A stretch of DNA of 64,000 nt from Gentiana macrophylla. Lineage: Eukaryota > Streptophyta > Magnoliopsida > Gentianales > Gentianaceae. Under the pieces are notes generated by a model. The model was given only the letters and a program-made list of their open reading frames with translations, was not told the origin of the DNA and made no database searches. The stretch is taken from NCBI GenBank assembly GCA_026214975.1, contig CM047806.1, positions 76,547,491-76,611,490 on the forward strand, read 5' to 3'. Below, piece by piece: positions 1 to 11,633 of the stretch (position 1 is the first letter of the stretch; the number at the start of each line of letters is the position of its first letter). A program made the translations under genes and the position numbers.

Positions 1-1412
1 GGTAGCTTTCAAGAAATTACTGCACAATTTTCGGGCCAAAATACGAAAATTAAAGAAAAGGGGAATAAAATAATTCGATCTAAATGGGAAAACAAGGACT
101 GCATTTGTTCCGGATCTATTCATATTTTATTCAATCAAACTGATAATTTTTATTGTTAAATATTGGATAAGTTTTTATTTGAATAAAATATGACATGAAT
201 AAAACAAAATAACTTGTGCACCAACCCATCAAAACAATTGGAGAATGATTTGTAAACGCTATTTAATGTTTGGATATATAAGATAATTAAATAAAATGAA
301 ATTGAATTATACAGTTTGCATTAAAATTTTTAAAAGCTCAACCAAATAAGGAATATGAATATGTGAACAACACATTTGGTCATAATTAATTATGATTGGA
401 TCTAAATTAATTTACTTCTCAAAATACATTAATCAATTGTGTTAGATTTCACAATTTAATCAAGTGTGTGAGATAATGAGTAGTCGTACACGTTGTGACA
501 AAATGTATCATTCTCCTGAAAGAAAATTTATATTATCCATAGATTAATAATTACGTATATGAAAAACAATTTAATGCAAAAGAAAAATGATAAAAGTTTC
601 TTCCTATCTCCAGGAACAAAAGTGAAAAAAAAAAAAAAAACGAAAAAAGAAGAAAAGTCACTCAACTTTCTTATGCAACAGCCCACCAGGAACTAATTAT
701 TAATATAATATGAGCTTGAAAAGGGAACAACAAAAAGAGTACAAAAAAAAAAAAAAAATTTAAATTCGATTTGCTGATAATTAATCAGAAAATCTACAAG
801 GTCTTTTCTATTTATTTTCCGATAATTAAAATGATTATAAGTGATGTTGTGAAATAAAAAATACTATGAACAAAAATTACAAAATCATAGTCAGAAAAGC
901 TAGTTCTATTATAGCAGATCGAAGAAGAAAACAAGACAAAGAGTGGATGGATGGAGACAAACCTGGAAATTAAAAAGAAGATAACTTCTTGGGCTGTTTA
1001 GTTGCTGTCGAATATGAAGGGACTCTTTCTGATTTGAGAAAAGGGTGAAATTATAAACTATACTATTAATTTTTTTTTTTTTGTTGGAACTATTGCTCTT
1101 GCTTAAATGTTGTTGTCGTTGTTGCCAGAAAATTGAATGTTAGAAGGCATCAAATAAATGGTGGATGGTGGATGAGCGATGAGCACAGAGTACACAGCTG
1201 AATTCAATCAATCTAATGGGAATTGAATAGAATAGTATATATACTATTGATTGGCAGTGTCAGAGCTTAGACCAAAGAGTAGGAGTACATTACATAGCAA
1301 CGGGAAGTGTGAAGAATGAGGTAATGGGGAAAGAGAAAGAGAGTAAATGTGATGGACAGAAAAAAACTGACAAAAAAACGAGTGAACCCCATTTAATTTA
1401 CAGATACAAGAA
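1..1412. other. AT-rich intergenic DNA, no gene seen
   Basis: No open reading frame with recognisable protein content occurs on either strand. The stretch has poly(A) and poly(T) tracts (around 630, 745 and 1070) and weak TATA-like strings such as the one near 1236. Nothing here supports a promoter or transcript, although a flanking host gene outside the window cannot be excluded. Confidence 0.6.
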
Positions 1413-1561
1413 GGGTCGTTCTGATGCAGGGAGGTTTTATTGGATTCAATCGTTAGATCTGTGACATATATATATAAGACAAAATTAATTTTTGTCTTTT
1501 ACACACGTGTTACAAATCTAACGGTTGAGTCCAATGAAACCTCTCTGAATCAGAATCACCC
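1413..1561. mobile_element. MITE-like fold-back element
   Basis: The first and last 50 or so bases are imperfect inverted repeats. The left arm begins GGGTCGTTCTGATGCAGG, and the right arm read on the other strand begins GGGTGATTCTGATTCAGA; pairing continues through the CGTTAGAT block. The centre contains a further inverted pair around AAAATTAATTTT. The whole 149 bp could form one long hairpin. Size and shape suit a non-autonomous DNA transposon (MITE). No coding capacity and no convincing target-site duplication were found, so the superfamily is unassigned. A hairpin small-RNA precursor is the alternative. Confidence 0.65.
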
Positions 1562-1578
1562 ATCCAAGAGATGTACCA

Positions 1579-2014
1579 CTTAAGTTTTTCTTTAATTTCG
1601 GGTTAGGTTGGGATTGAATGTTTTCAGGAAAAAGAAAGAAAAAGAATAATGATTATAAATTTGAAATCATGTATTGAAATTTATGTATGTAGATGAGAAA
1701 AAATGATCGGTGAGAGAAATTTTAATGAAATAAAATAAAGTAAAATCATGATTCTAAAGTTGAAATTTATGTAGATGATGAAATGATTTGTTAGAATTTT
1801 TTTAATGAAATATTATATTGATAAAATAGTAGTTAAATAGTGTAGTGAGTGAATAAAACAAAATGATTAATATTATTTTATTTGTCGATGATGAAATGAT
1901 TGGTGAGAGGAATTATAATAAAATAATAGATTTAATAAATTAATGGTAATAAGATATTTGAGTTTATAAAATATTGAGTTGAACCCTGAACCTAAACCCG
2001 AAACAAGGCCTAAG
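1579..2014. mobile_element. Candidate second MITE with degenerate AT-rich interior
   Basis: Terminal sequences are inverted relatives: TTTCGGGTTAGG at 1596-1607 pairs with CCTAAACCCGAAA at 1991-2003, and the outer CTTAAG and CCTAAG strings extend the match. The interior holds loose repeats of a block resembling GATGATGAAATGATTGGTGAGAG at 1690, 1775 and 1888. The end sequence resembles the GGCCTTGTTTCGG-type termini common in plant hAT-like MITEs (general knowledge, not checked). Exact ends and target duplication are uncertain. Confidence 0.45.
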
Positions 2015-2327
2015 AGTTTTTTTTATTATTATTTAAAATCCACCTTATTAGTGTATTTATTAGGTTTCAATCTTGTCTTGATTATTTAGTTGTAATAAAG
2101 ACAAAATAATTCAACTGGACCGATTCGTCTCTACATTATAATTTTCCATTAGAGAAACACGCAAAGAACATGGTTTCTCTCGAGTAGTGCTTCGTGAATC
2201 ATATCTGGAGTATTTCATTCTCGATCCGGTGTCGGTAGAGAGGCTCGAGTAATGGGGAACTTGGAATATCAAGCCAAGTCAGACCCCCGACTCCAAAAAA
2301 AAGTTTACTTTTTCAAAAACTCGTTCT
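2015..2327. other. Intergenic DNA, nothing recognised
   Basis: This stretch lies between the candidate MITE and a palindromic AT repeat block. It has short stop-interrupted frames on both strands and no similarity that I recognise to the neighbouring retrotransposons. It probably contains the boundary between older flanking DNA and the transposon cluster. Confidence 0.4.
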
Positions 2328-2547
2328 TAGATAATACGTCGATAATATTGACATTTCAATACTCTATACGTGGATAATATAGACCACAAAACTCCCACAA
2401 CATCAATCTGTATATGGTATATATTATTGACGTGACGAGAAACTTTTTACGTCAATAATATTGACGTTTAATGCTTTATGCGTAGATAATATTGATGTTA
2501 ATCTATTATCGACGCGTAACTCTTTACATTGATAATATTGTGGTGCT
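2328..2547. repeat. Short AT-rich palindromic repeat block
   Basis: The string GATAATATTGACGT or close variants recurs about five times (2340, 2376, 2450, 2496, 2535). One copy, ACGTCAATAATATTGACGT at 2450-2468, is a palindrome with 9-base arms and one central base. The block abuts the point where the copia-A env-like remnant stops being recognisable, so it may mark the end of another mobile element or a small expanded repeat. Its family is not known to me. Confidence 0.45.
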
Positions 2548-3478
2548 TCATGTGTTAACATAGGAGTTACCAAATCTGGTTCAATTGGTGTATCTGGGAT
2601 TACAACTACTAGAATAGGTTGTCCAGCACGTGCAACTACACCCAACTGACCAATTTGGCCTTCAACAATGGCAGGGAAAATTTACATGTTTTCTTCTAAG
2701 ATAGCTCCTGTTGTGCAACCACTTCCAGATTAACAACAGCATCAACTAATGTACCCTCTGTGTTAATCATGTCTTGAAATTGGACTGATTCTTATGATAC
2801 AACATCTATATGTTCATTTCTTGCCACATCATCAGAATCTCCCAAGGCAGCACCACCCAAATGGTTGTTTGTTCAATTTCAGCTTCCAATTCACCAGCAA
2901 AGGCATCCAGTAACTCATCTTCATCTTCTAGGATTGTCTTTTTGTGAATAAAAACCGATTCTGTTGCTTTAATAGTATCAGCAGCCAACACTTCATCTTC
3001 AGTAACATCAGCAGCCTGCTGACCCCCAGTAGACTATTTTGGATCCTCAGCAGGTTGCTCATTTTCCTTCTCAACAGATTTTTCTTGTTCAGGTTCTGCT
3101 GTCCTTTCTTTGACAACACCATTTGTCTCTCCAGGATGCATAGGATGATCATCATCAGAGTCAAATGATGATGATGAATTATCAGAGTCACCTTGTATTT
3201 TGGATCCTTAAACAGCAGATTTCCTGTCCTCCTTACTTCTTCAACAGCTTCTTGAAGTCTGAACACTAACTCTTCACATTTTACAAGATCTATTAGACTC
3301 TCAGTTCCTAGAGATTCAAATGCCCATTCTTCAAAACTTGTCATCATCTCAGCAGCATATTTTTGCTTTTTGTAAAAACCCATCTTCCATTGAATATATT
3401 ATGAGTTTCTTTCTATAGCCGGATCTTCCTATTGTTTTCTTTGATTTCTGCCATAAGGCATAGTATGTTTCCTTACAG
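2548..3478 (-). pseudogene. Copia-A env-like ORF, C-terminal part (broken)
   Basis: The minus-strand frames here parallel the late env-like region of copia-B. The segment with FEEWAFESLGTESLIDLV near 3310 matches FEEWAFDQLGVDSLLDLI at about 32000, and TMPYG near 3450 matches TMPYE near 31870. The remnant is split between at least two frames (2928-3383, 2806-2991) and fades out near 2550. Role is unknown; post-pol ORFs of sireviruses have been called env-like, with no proven envelope function. At 3478 the homology jumps to the opposite strand, which marks an inversion breakpoint. Confidence 0.65.
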
Positions 3479-3481
3479 CAG

Positions 3482-3695
3482 AGAAATTTCCATAACAGCA
3501 AATCTTGGTTTGCACTCAAGAACCAAACACATTGATGTGAGACATCATTTTATAAGAGATTATGTTGAAAAGATAGATGTTGTGGTTCTTTACATACCTA
3601 CTGAAGATCAACTTGCAGATATCTTTACAAAGCATCTGGATGCTGATAGATTTGCTAAGTTAAGAACTGAACTTGGCATTATCAAGGTTTGCTGA
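3482..3695 (+). pseudogene. Copia-A RNase H C-terminal fragment
   Basis: The plus-strand frame reads LHSRTKHIDVRHHFIRD and later EDQLADIFTKHLD, ending LGIIKVC and stop. This is the C-terminal tail of copia RNase H and is nearly the same as copia-B 29246-29427. The sequence upstream (before about 3480) is not RNase H but reversed env-like sequence, so the fragment starts at a rearrangement point. Its natural N-terminal partner is the minus-strand RNase H at 36133-36568, which stops at the matching residue (MCDNTS). Confidence 0.85.
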
Positions 3696-4344
3696 CCTGC
3701 CGATGGTCAGTAGAGCATTGGAATTCACCAAAGGAACTAGTCTTTGCTCTACTAGGTGCTCTCAGTTTGTAGATTAGTCATTGGTATCAACAATTCCTAA
3801 ATGCTCTTGAAGATTGGTCAACTGAGAAAATGAAGTTGCCAAGGTCATTGGTATTAAAATTCTTCTTGTATTATCAGTTGGGCAATTCTATATGTGTCAG
3901 CTGGATGAAAATGTGAAGATCAGCTAGGTACTCAAGATGTCAGCAGACTCACACCCTACTGAAGCACATCAGCAGAGTCTCTACACCAAAAATTCTGTTG
4001 ATGGCTCAATCTGCTGATGAAGTCAACTTTTAATGAAAGTCAACAGATGAAGTTAATAGGTTTTGACCTTATCTTTATTACAGTTGTTATAAGGACATAA
4101 CTGTTTCTTACAATTAGTGGGGGTTATGTAGTGGGACACTTGGCATTTTCTCATTGGATGGTACTAGTTCGTGTATTGGATCATGTAAAAGAAACAATAC
4201 GTGCCCGGAGTTTAGGTACCCACATTTCCTAAAAAACAGAGAATTTACAAAGAATCATTCTTACATTCTCTCAGTTTACACTCAAGAGCTTGATTACACT
4301 CTTTGCAAAAACACTCTTTCTTCTCAATATCTCAAGTTGCAAAA
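3696..4344 (+). other. Copia-A spacer between pol and env-like ORF
   Basis: This follows the pol stop and precedes the env-like start, matching in place and partly in sequence the copia-B spacer 29428-30078 (shared AGCATTG...GGAATTCACCAA and CATTGGTATCAACAATTCC). No significant ORF is present. By analogy it is untranslated sequence that may hold signals for expressing the downstream ORF; nothing specific is visible. Confidence 0.6.
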
Positions 4345-5803
4345 ATGTCCACCGATGATATCTTTACCGGTAACAGTCTCAGTGTTCGAAGTTTTGTTAA
4401 AGAGGCTGGTAAGAGATATTTAGCAATAAATCTTGGAAGACGCATTCGTCGTTATGATGGTTTGGAGAATGGCTTGAACATAAGGCTGGACACAATTTCA
4501 TACATTAATGTGTGTGATTTTTGGAGAAGCATGGTTGTAACACCGGACAAAGAAGAGTTTACAATAATAGTTCATGGTCAGGAGATTCTTGTCTCTTCAG
4601 ACCTGCTAAGGGAGATTTTTGGATTCGCACAAGGAAATGGAGCACCAACAAATCCAGAAAACATGCAGCTGCCCAGATTAGCTTTTGTTGATTCAATCAA
4701 GATTGATCATGATGAAGCTTCATCACTTGGGATCAATGTCAGGTATATAACTCAAGAATATGGTCAGCTGAGCAAATATTTATCCAAATATGCCCTTGGA
4801 TTGTCTGGAAGTTATGGTACCTTATCAGGGCCTAAGATTGATCTGATGATTATCATTTGATGAAGTATGAAGTTTGATTGGGCTGGTTTCTTTGTACACT
4901 ATATGAAGAAAGTGATGACAGAGGAAAGGGATATCATTGAAAAGAGGATGAAAGGCAAAAAGTCAGTTCAGTATATTGGATCTGGTTTCTTCATCAATAT
5001 GAAACCTATGTGGTTGGTGGTACAAAGAATTCTGAATTATCTGCAAATTGAAGATGTTGCTCCCCATACCATCAACAAAGCCAAGTATGAACCTGAATAC
5101 ACCAATTCATGGTCTGGATGATGATGATGAAGAAGATCAACCAGAAGAAAGTGAGCCAAATCCGGAATTAAGAAGAAAAAGGAAAGTTGATCATCAAGTT
5201 GCTGTATCAAGGAATCAGTAGATACGAAGAAACTTGATGAACACACAAAACCAACAGCAGTTTCTAAATCAGATACAAGGAATATAACTGATATCCTTAA
5301 GCCTACTAAGTCTAAAAGACCAGCAGACTCTGCAAAACCTGCTGAGACAAGTACAACAGCAGACTCCCATGCACCTGTTGTACCTGTGTAGTCAATAGTT
5401 GCTCAAATCTTTACTGAGAAATTTAAGGAAGACTTAAGAAAAATGAAGGCTATAAGCAATGAAGCACTTGAAAGCCTTGTTTGAATCCTTTGAAAGACCA
5501 AAGAAAAGGGTTAAACAAGTTGCTAAAAAGTGGGTCAAACATGGAAAGAGCTTAAGAACCTTGGAAGAACAAAAAGAAGAAATGATGAAGCAGAAGAATA
5601 AGAGGAAGGTGACAAAGAGCGTAATGAAGTGGCTGTTGATGTTGTACAAAAGCCTGCTGAGAATGCTGTTGAAATTGTAGAAACCCCTGCTGTGGAAGCT
5701 GCAACACAGAGGGAAGTAAGAGCTGAACAAATCCCTGAGGGTGATGTAACACGGGGGGAAGCAAGTGTTGAACAAATATAGGTAGTTGACACAAATATTC
5801 CTC
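4345..5803 (+). pseudogene. Copia-A env-like ORF, N-terminal part
   Basis: The frame opens with MSTDDIFTGNSLSVRSF at 4345 and is open to 4857. It aligns with copia-B 30079-30606 through RRIRRYDGLENG, SYINVCDFW, SSDLLREIFGF, LGINVRYI and LSGPKI. I place it in the family often labelled putative plant transposon protein. After 4860 it continues in other frames as acidic and lysine-rich sequence, and is cut at 5803 by insertion of copia-B after TCCTC. The continuation is at 36044. The missing stretch and frame changes make it non-functional as it stands. Confidence 0.7.
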
Positions 5804-7486
5804 TGTTGGACTTATTTCTATGTTTTAGTGATGAGTGCCAGACTAACTGTTATAGTGCAAAGGCAAAAAGATGTCTAGATCAAATGTATAGGTTTATTAG
5901 AGTTTGATCTTTGTATAGGTTTGATCAAACAAGCCTTTGTAAAGGTTTGACCGAGTTCAAAGCAGACTAGTCTCAGTCGATGAGGTAGTTAGGTCAGTAG
6001 ACTTATCAGGAACCTGCTGAAGACTGAAGGCTGAGGGCTCAAACTCAGTTAATGAAGGCTAAGGGATCAAACTTAGTAATTAAAGTCATGGTTATGGAAT
6101 CATAATTTAGGCAAGTCTGTGATGACCTAAATTGATTATATATACCTTGTGTAGAAGGTCTAAGTTCCTTAAATTGGATGATGATTGGAACTTAGTTATT
6201 TGCAAAAAGGTGTAATCTAACTTCACAAATAAAAGTTAGATAAAAGAAATCAGCTGCATTGTATTTGATACACAGCAAATTGCTGTTTAGCAGACTGATG
6301 AACCTGCTGATAATATACATTGACTAATTCAAGATTACATTGGAAGATTACAAGGAAAATGACAGTTAACAACCTCTGACCTATCAAACAAATCAGTGGT
6401 TGAGATTAAAAGGACGTTGGGATGATTCAAGATTTTATCCAATGGATATAAGTCATGGTGGAATGATCGCGATTGTCAAAAGGATTTCGATTGTCGACCC
6501 CATGAATAGTGACAGAAAGCAAGTCAAATGGGACAAAACAAGGAACGGCTATATTTGAATTTCAATTACAAGTCACATGCCATCCTACCTATAAATAGAG
6601 GACTTAACTCGTAAAAGATGATGATTGATGAATTTTAAGAGAAAAATATAAGAAAGAATTTGAAATAAAACACACCTTTGAACTTATCGAGCTTAAAGCT
6701 ATCGATCTGAGAGAAAATCTTCAAGTGTATTCTCAGTATTCAAGCTACATCAAGTTTACACACTTGAAGACCGCAAGTCTTGATTATATCATCCTAATCA
6801 AGTCTGCCAGAATCGAACCATTTACTTGATTCAATCCTTATTTTATAAAAAGAACTGCTTAAAGGCGGTGAAGCATCTGTTGGGTGTGAAAGATCGTTGT
6901 TTGTGGTGGAGTGGTGAAGAGGCAATCCTACCCTTCAAGGACCAAAGTGGAAGACTTTGGAGCAAAGCAATCCTACCTGCTCCATGTGTTCGGTTTGTGA
7001 AGCCATAGTTATTGGTGAAGGACAAGCAACTTAGGAATCTTTGTAGCACTACATCAAAGATCTCTAGTGAATTACCTCCAACATCACGAGGAGAAGAGTG
7101 GGTGATGAGATTACACCACTGGAACCACTATAAAATTTGCCTACTTACCTTCTACACTTCTATTCTGCATTTAGTTTACTATACACATCAACCTACTGAA
7201 TCTAGCAATTGAAATCACAAACATACACTACTGAGTATCTAATACTTAGTATCATATTTAACAACAAGTAATAAGGCTTAATTTTTGATATAATTCCGTT
7301 GCACAAATTCAGTAAACTCAACTGTCAGTAGACTACTGTGTATCAAAGAAAGCTATTTGAGGTATCGCAGACTCATCGAGGTATCAAAGTGCTTTGAAGT
7401 TCTTGAGTTTGTTAACTCCAAAAGTTTTAAGTGTTAAGTTTATTCACCCTCTCTAAACTTAACCAAAGCCTTTTCAAGGACCAACA
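5804..7486 (+). repeat. Copia-B 5' LTR
   Basis: It begins TGTTGGAC and ends CCAACA, directly before the primer binding site. It matches 34327-36038 over its length. The end includes the TATTCACC...CTCTAAACTTAACC string typical of Sirevirus LTR ends. A TATA box, CTATAAATAGAG at 6589-6600, marks the likely U3/R boundary. Compared with the 3' LTR, many differences are CTG to TCG/CCG or CAG to CGA/CGG swaps rather than simple transitions. Confidence 0.92.
6589..6600 (+). promoter_or_regulatory. TATA box of copia-B 5' LTR
   Basis: CTATAAATAGAG is a strong plant TATA element about 785 bp into the LTR, followed by leader-like sequence. The 3' LTR has the same string at 35136-35147. Transcription would start about 30 bases downstream; the exact start cannot be seen. 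Confidence 0.75.
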
Positions 7487-7488
7487 AT

Positions 7489-7500
7489 TGGTATCGAGCG
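7489..7500 (+). promoter_or_regulatory. Primer binding site (initiator tRNA-Met type), copia-B
   Basis: TGGTATCGAGCG lies two bases after the LTR end. The family's usual site is TGGTATCAGAGC; here CAGAG reads CGAG, the same CAG-to-CG change seen across this window. It may be a sequence artefact rather than a real PBS mutation. Confidence 0.8.
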
Positions 7501-7587
7501 AAGGCTTCGCTCAAGTAATCCTACTTGTTGTACTTGAGAAAATACTTTGAAACTTTTTCAAATCACCGATTTTCAAAGACTTGCATC

Positions 7588-7765
7588 ATGGATAACAACC
7601 AGTATGCTAGAACTATCTTCGATGTGTTCTCTAGATAGATTTGATGAATATAAACGTCGAATTCAGGCTTACCTTGTCGCAACTCATGATGAAATGATAG
7701 ATGTCTTGTGAGATGGACCACTTTGGAGATTGTCAAAGTCAGTAACAATGGGAGATGAGACTCGA
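7588..7765 (+). pseudogene. Copia-B gag, N-terminal part, interrupted by gypsy
   Basis: The frame starts MDNNQYARTIFDVFSR, then runs into stops and frame changes. Pieces such as EYKRRIQAYL and HDEMIDVL, spread over other frames, fit the start of Sirevirus gag. The gypsy element inserted after GACTCGA; coding resumes at 24143 with CAGTACATTCCAAAACC. Gag forms the particle that packages element RNA. The start ATG is the first after the PBS. Confidence 0.7.
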
Positions 7766-9762
7766 TGGCAAGTGCATTTCAGTAGTGCTAAACCGATCCT
7801 TAAGCGGCGATGCAGTATCGGGTCAAATCAGTAGTGCTAGTGTGGTGAGTCAGTGTCGAATCCTCGGGAACTTGGTAATTCTTCTAAGTGTGGTTAAACA
7901 CCAAAGAGCTATTATTAACTCGATCTAAACCGCAATTTTATAACACAGATCACTACTATTCTACTTAACATAAAATAAATGCGTAATTTAAAAGTTATTC
8001 TAATATAATATATATAGATATATAAATATATATAGAGGTACATAGATTGCACAATATATATATAGATATAAATATATAGATACCAATATAATTTTATAGA
8101 ATTAGACAGATAAGTTTATAGAACTAGCCAAAGTTTATATAATTGAATTATACGATCTTTTCAAGTAAGCGGAATGTGCTCGATCTTTCCTTTTATTTTA
8201 GGTCCAATTGAGTAAATGAAACGGTGCACTCCTGAGGTTAACAATTCCTCCTCACACGAGCGTATGAAATTGTCATATGTCATTGTCATCAGTTTAATCT
8301 CCACAACTGCCCCATGCTAATCTTAGTTTGTCTGAACAGGTACCGAGTACAAATCTACCCCAGATAAAAGAGGTTATTCCGTTTGTCAGACGGCCGATGT
8401 TATTCAAAAGGCTCCGGTTGTCAGGCGGATCGATTTAACTTTCCGGTGTTAGTTTTAATTAAACCGTTGATTTTAACATTATTACGATCTCGAGCATAAT
8501 TTTAATAAGATTAAATAGGATTCCGTTGTCACGCTTTACGCACGGCCAATTTTACCCTCCGGTTTTTCTATCTTTTATCTCATATCCTAACTTCTCTGGT
8601 CAGTTCATCATTAGGTTATATGGTGCGATTCATCTTGGTTAATTACGTAAAACCGAATATTATCAATACGTTACAGAATAGAAAAAGATTCAATTAACTC
8701 AATTTTAGTAAATTTTACTTAGACAGCATTCCTTTACCGAAAAGATCGAAATAAAACGATTACATAACTTTGGCTAATTATTAGAGTTAGCCTAAAAACA
8801 TTATAACAACGAAAAAGATAAAAACAAACATAAATACTTAAGAAAATTTACCGATTACAAATGCTGAATCAGAGTTGTATTCTTCCGGACATTACAACGA
8901 CTTCAACAACACCGAACTTCCGATAATTTCCTGAGCATTACAACAGTACTACGAGATTATTATTTTTGGCTTAAGGCCTATTTACAAACTACTACTACTA
9001 AAAAGAAAAAAAGAAAAGATAGAGGAGAAAATATATATATGATATTGTGTACATATATTGGTACACCCGGCTCTGTTGCAATGAGCTCCTTTATATAGAT
9101 GAAAGTCTTGGGGCTGGACCGGTCCGAGATCAACCCGGACAGGTCCGGTGTAATGATTGATTCCACCGCCTTGATTACAATCAGCATGTGCGGTGATAAT
9201 TATAATTATAATTATATATAACTTATAAAATTCATATCTCGAGTTCTGGATCTCCAAAAATCATGATTCAAGCGACATCGGAAAGCTCTCGGGAAAATCT
9301 ACAACTTTCGTGAAGGATCCTTCTTCAGATATTGTCGTTTTAATGAGCCATTCGTTTGTCGAAGACATTTCTCGATTACCACTTAATCAAATCGATTAGC
9401 CACTTGACCACTTCGATTGACCACTTGACCACTTAAGCAATTCAATTGACCATTTAAGCTCGTGACACTCTCTAAATCCTTCCAGAGAAATGAGTATACT
9501 TCAACATGTCGATTCTCGGGGTCTTGGTTTATAAATCTGCAATAAAATACCACAAATACCCACGTAAATCGACATTTACACTCCGATTTACTAAAATTGG
9601 TACAAAATGATAACTTTTTATTATTATTACTACTAACTACTCTAAATTATAAAGATTAACATTTCATACTATTTATATCATAATTTCATATATTTTATAT
9701 AGAATTCGTTGATAAAACATAATAATATAGCGTATATTTAATCATATAAAAGTAGTATATCA
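7766..9762 (-). repeat. Gypsy 3' LTR
   Basis: It matches 22111-24142 almost base for base from TTTCAGTAGTGCTAAACC to AAAAGTAGTATATCA. The first bases differ (TGGCAAGTGCA against TGACAAACGC). It lacks the roughly 35 bp present at 22859-22893 of the other LTR. A TATA-like CTATATAAAGGAG (minus strand, near 9086-9098) and the palindrome GGACCGGTCC at 9116-9125 are present. Confidence 0.9.
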
Positions 9763-9805
9763 ATTACTCTCCACTTAGCTTTTGATCGTCCTCGAGCAAA
9801 AATAA
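9763..9805 (-). promoter_or_regulatory. Gypsy polypurine tract and conserved pre-PPT motif
   Basis: Directly next to the 3' LTR, the minus strand reads AAGTGGAGAGTAAT, a purine-rich primer for plus-strand DNA. Upstream of it is GCTCGAGGACGATCAAAAGC. Athila/Tat elements typically carry a CTCGAGGACGAGCAAAAGCTAAGTG-like run at this position, so the match supports the lineage call. Confidence 0.75.
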
Positions 9806-11633
9806 GCGGTAATAAAAGATAATATAATTGATCAGATTATAGTTTTTAATGTAATTTATATTGTCAATATTATAAATATATTATTTATTCTAATTTAAAA
9901 TTGTAAGAAGACAGAAAGTGTATATAACTTAAATAGTTTAAACATCAAATATTATTTAGATGAAATTGTATATGTAAAACTTTATAAGTATAAATAAAAT
10001 ATTAGAATTATTTTTAATCGCAACTATTATGAAATTCTGGAATCGGAAACTTGGTCAGGTAGTCGACAAAAATGGCTTATAAAGTTTAGGCTCAAGATGT
10101 TGGTTAATCGGAAAAACGAAATCAAAAAGAGAAAGAGGCAAGTCGTACGTACCTACATCTTCATATTCTTGATCAAAAATAATCATCGATTAATAGCATC
10201 CTCTTTTATTCCCTCTATTTTTCAGATTTTCTCTCCTTTTTTTTTTCAATCAAGAACTAAAAGCGTGAGTGTGTGCAGAAAATCAAACTTACCAGCATTG
10301 CTTCATCAAGATTGATCGGAGTACTACTCTTTCGATCGAAAATTACAAGTCCGGTTTCCTTAAACTTGTAATCATTCTTGAGATCTTATGATTCGTCTTT
10401 TTCTTTTTCATTCTGTGCCTTTATTCCCAGCAATAGGACATTTCGAGATAATACCCTAGTTGGACTACTATCATCAGGAAATCGGGAGCTTTTATACCTC
10501 ATAGTGATATAGGACATTTCGTGATAATACCCTACTCACTCAAATCATTGGTAGCTACAACCGATATGTTCTTTTATTATTTTTAAGTTGTCGATCACAG
10601 ATAAGGAAGATACCTGACATTTGATTAATTCTGTGTAAATATGGTGCTTCGTTCTTAATTCTTTTAACATATCCGAAATCATTACCAAAATCGACTATCT
10701 TGCAAGTGTCATGAGGTAAGATCAAATATACTAATACTTATCTAATTTTTCCAATCTCAGCATATACCAAAACTTAGCTTTTATGTCTTCATCTCTTTTG
10801 ATAAGTACGTACAAACTTGCGGTATTTTCAAGGAAATGTAGACCAAAATTAGCTAAAGCTTGGTTATTTAATCACAATGACAATTTCGAGTGAGGTCTTG
10901 ATCACTCTAATCAAGGCTGACATAAGAACAAAAATTGGAAATTTAGGTAGGCTATTTGGCTATAGTTATATTTTTGTGGTGCCAAAAATCGACATCCCTA
11001 GTCCAATTCCAAACTCATAATTCATTTTTGAAAAGAAAATGATTCTAAAAATTTTACTTATAATTATCAACATACTTATATAATTTCATAAAAACTATAT
11101 CTAATATTAATTACTTAATTATATAAACTTAAAATCTCATTAAAATCTAAATTAGGCATAAAATATAATTATAATATATCTAATATACTTTACTTAATTA
11201 AAAACTTATTCTTCCAAATTATATCATTTTTTATTCATATTTATATATTAACTACTTAAAAATTAAAAATAAGTAAAGAAATTTTTTGATAATTTTATAA
11301 TTTATAACTATTTTCGAAAATTTTAATGAATTTTCTAACCTAACTCTACTCCCCACTTACGAAGTGGCATCGTCCCGATGTTTAATGAGTATTAAATAAG
11401 TAGGTTTGAAAATAGAATTAAAATTATCTATTATTGTTATTATTGTGAGTTCATTTTTAGCGTATACTAATTAAATAACAAACAAACTAAAAAAAAAACT
11501 GAAACATCTATATTAAACAAGATAGATTATTACAAACTTAAAAACAACATAAACTTAACCGAACTAAAAAAACTTCAAACTTAACTTAACTCATTAAAAC
11601 TTAAACATTATAAACTAACCACCAACCAACCAT
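9806..11633 (-). other. Gypsy 3' noncoding region
   Basis: About 1.8 kb of AT-rich sequence lies between the second env-like ORF and the polypurine tract. Minus-strand frames are full of stops. A direct repeat occurs twice, with ATAGGACATTTCG and GATAATACCCTA at about 10433-10462 and 10509-10538. Long 3' noncoding regions are common in Athila/Tat elements. No ORF or structured RNA is claimed. Confidence 0.6.

Noticed and set aside
1..2327. Host gene promoter near 1200-1320
   Set aside because: TATA-like strings exist, but no downstream coding sequence or leader could be supported.
6826..7212. ORFs within the copia-B 5' LTR (also 35380-35583 in the 3' LTR)
   Set aside because: They lie in the R/U5 part of the LTR, differ between the two LTRs by frameshifts and show no known domain.
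8978..9257. Small minus-strand ORFs in the gypsy LTRs (also 23359-23637)
   Set aside because: They sit over the TATA box and leader, are low-complexity (Ile and Ser/Phe runs), and appear twice only because the LTR is duplicated.
10097..10315. Plus-strand 72-residue ORF in the gypsy 3' region
   Set aside because: It is antisense to the element, AT-rich, and has no recognisable motif.
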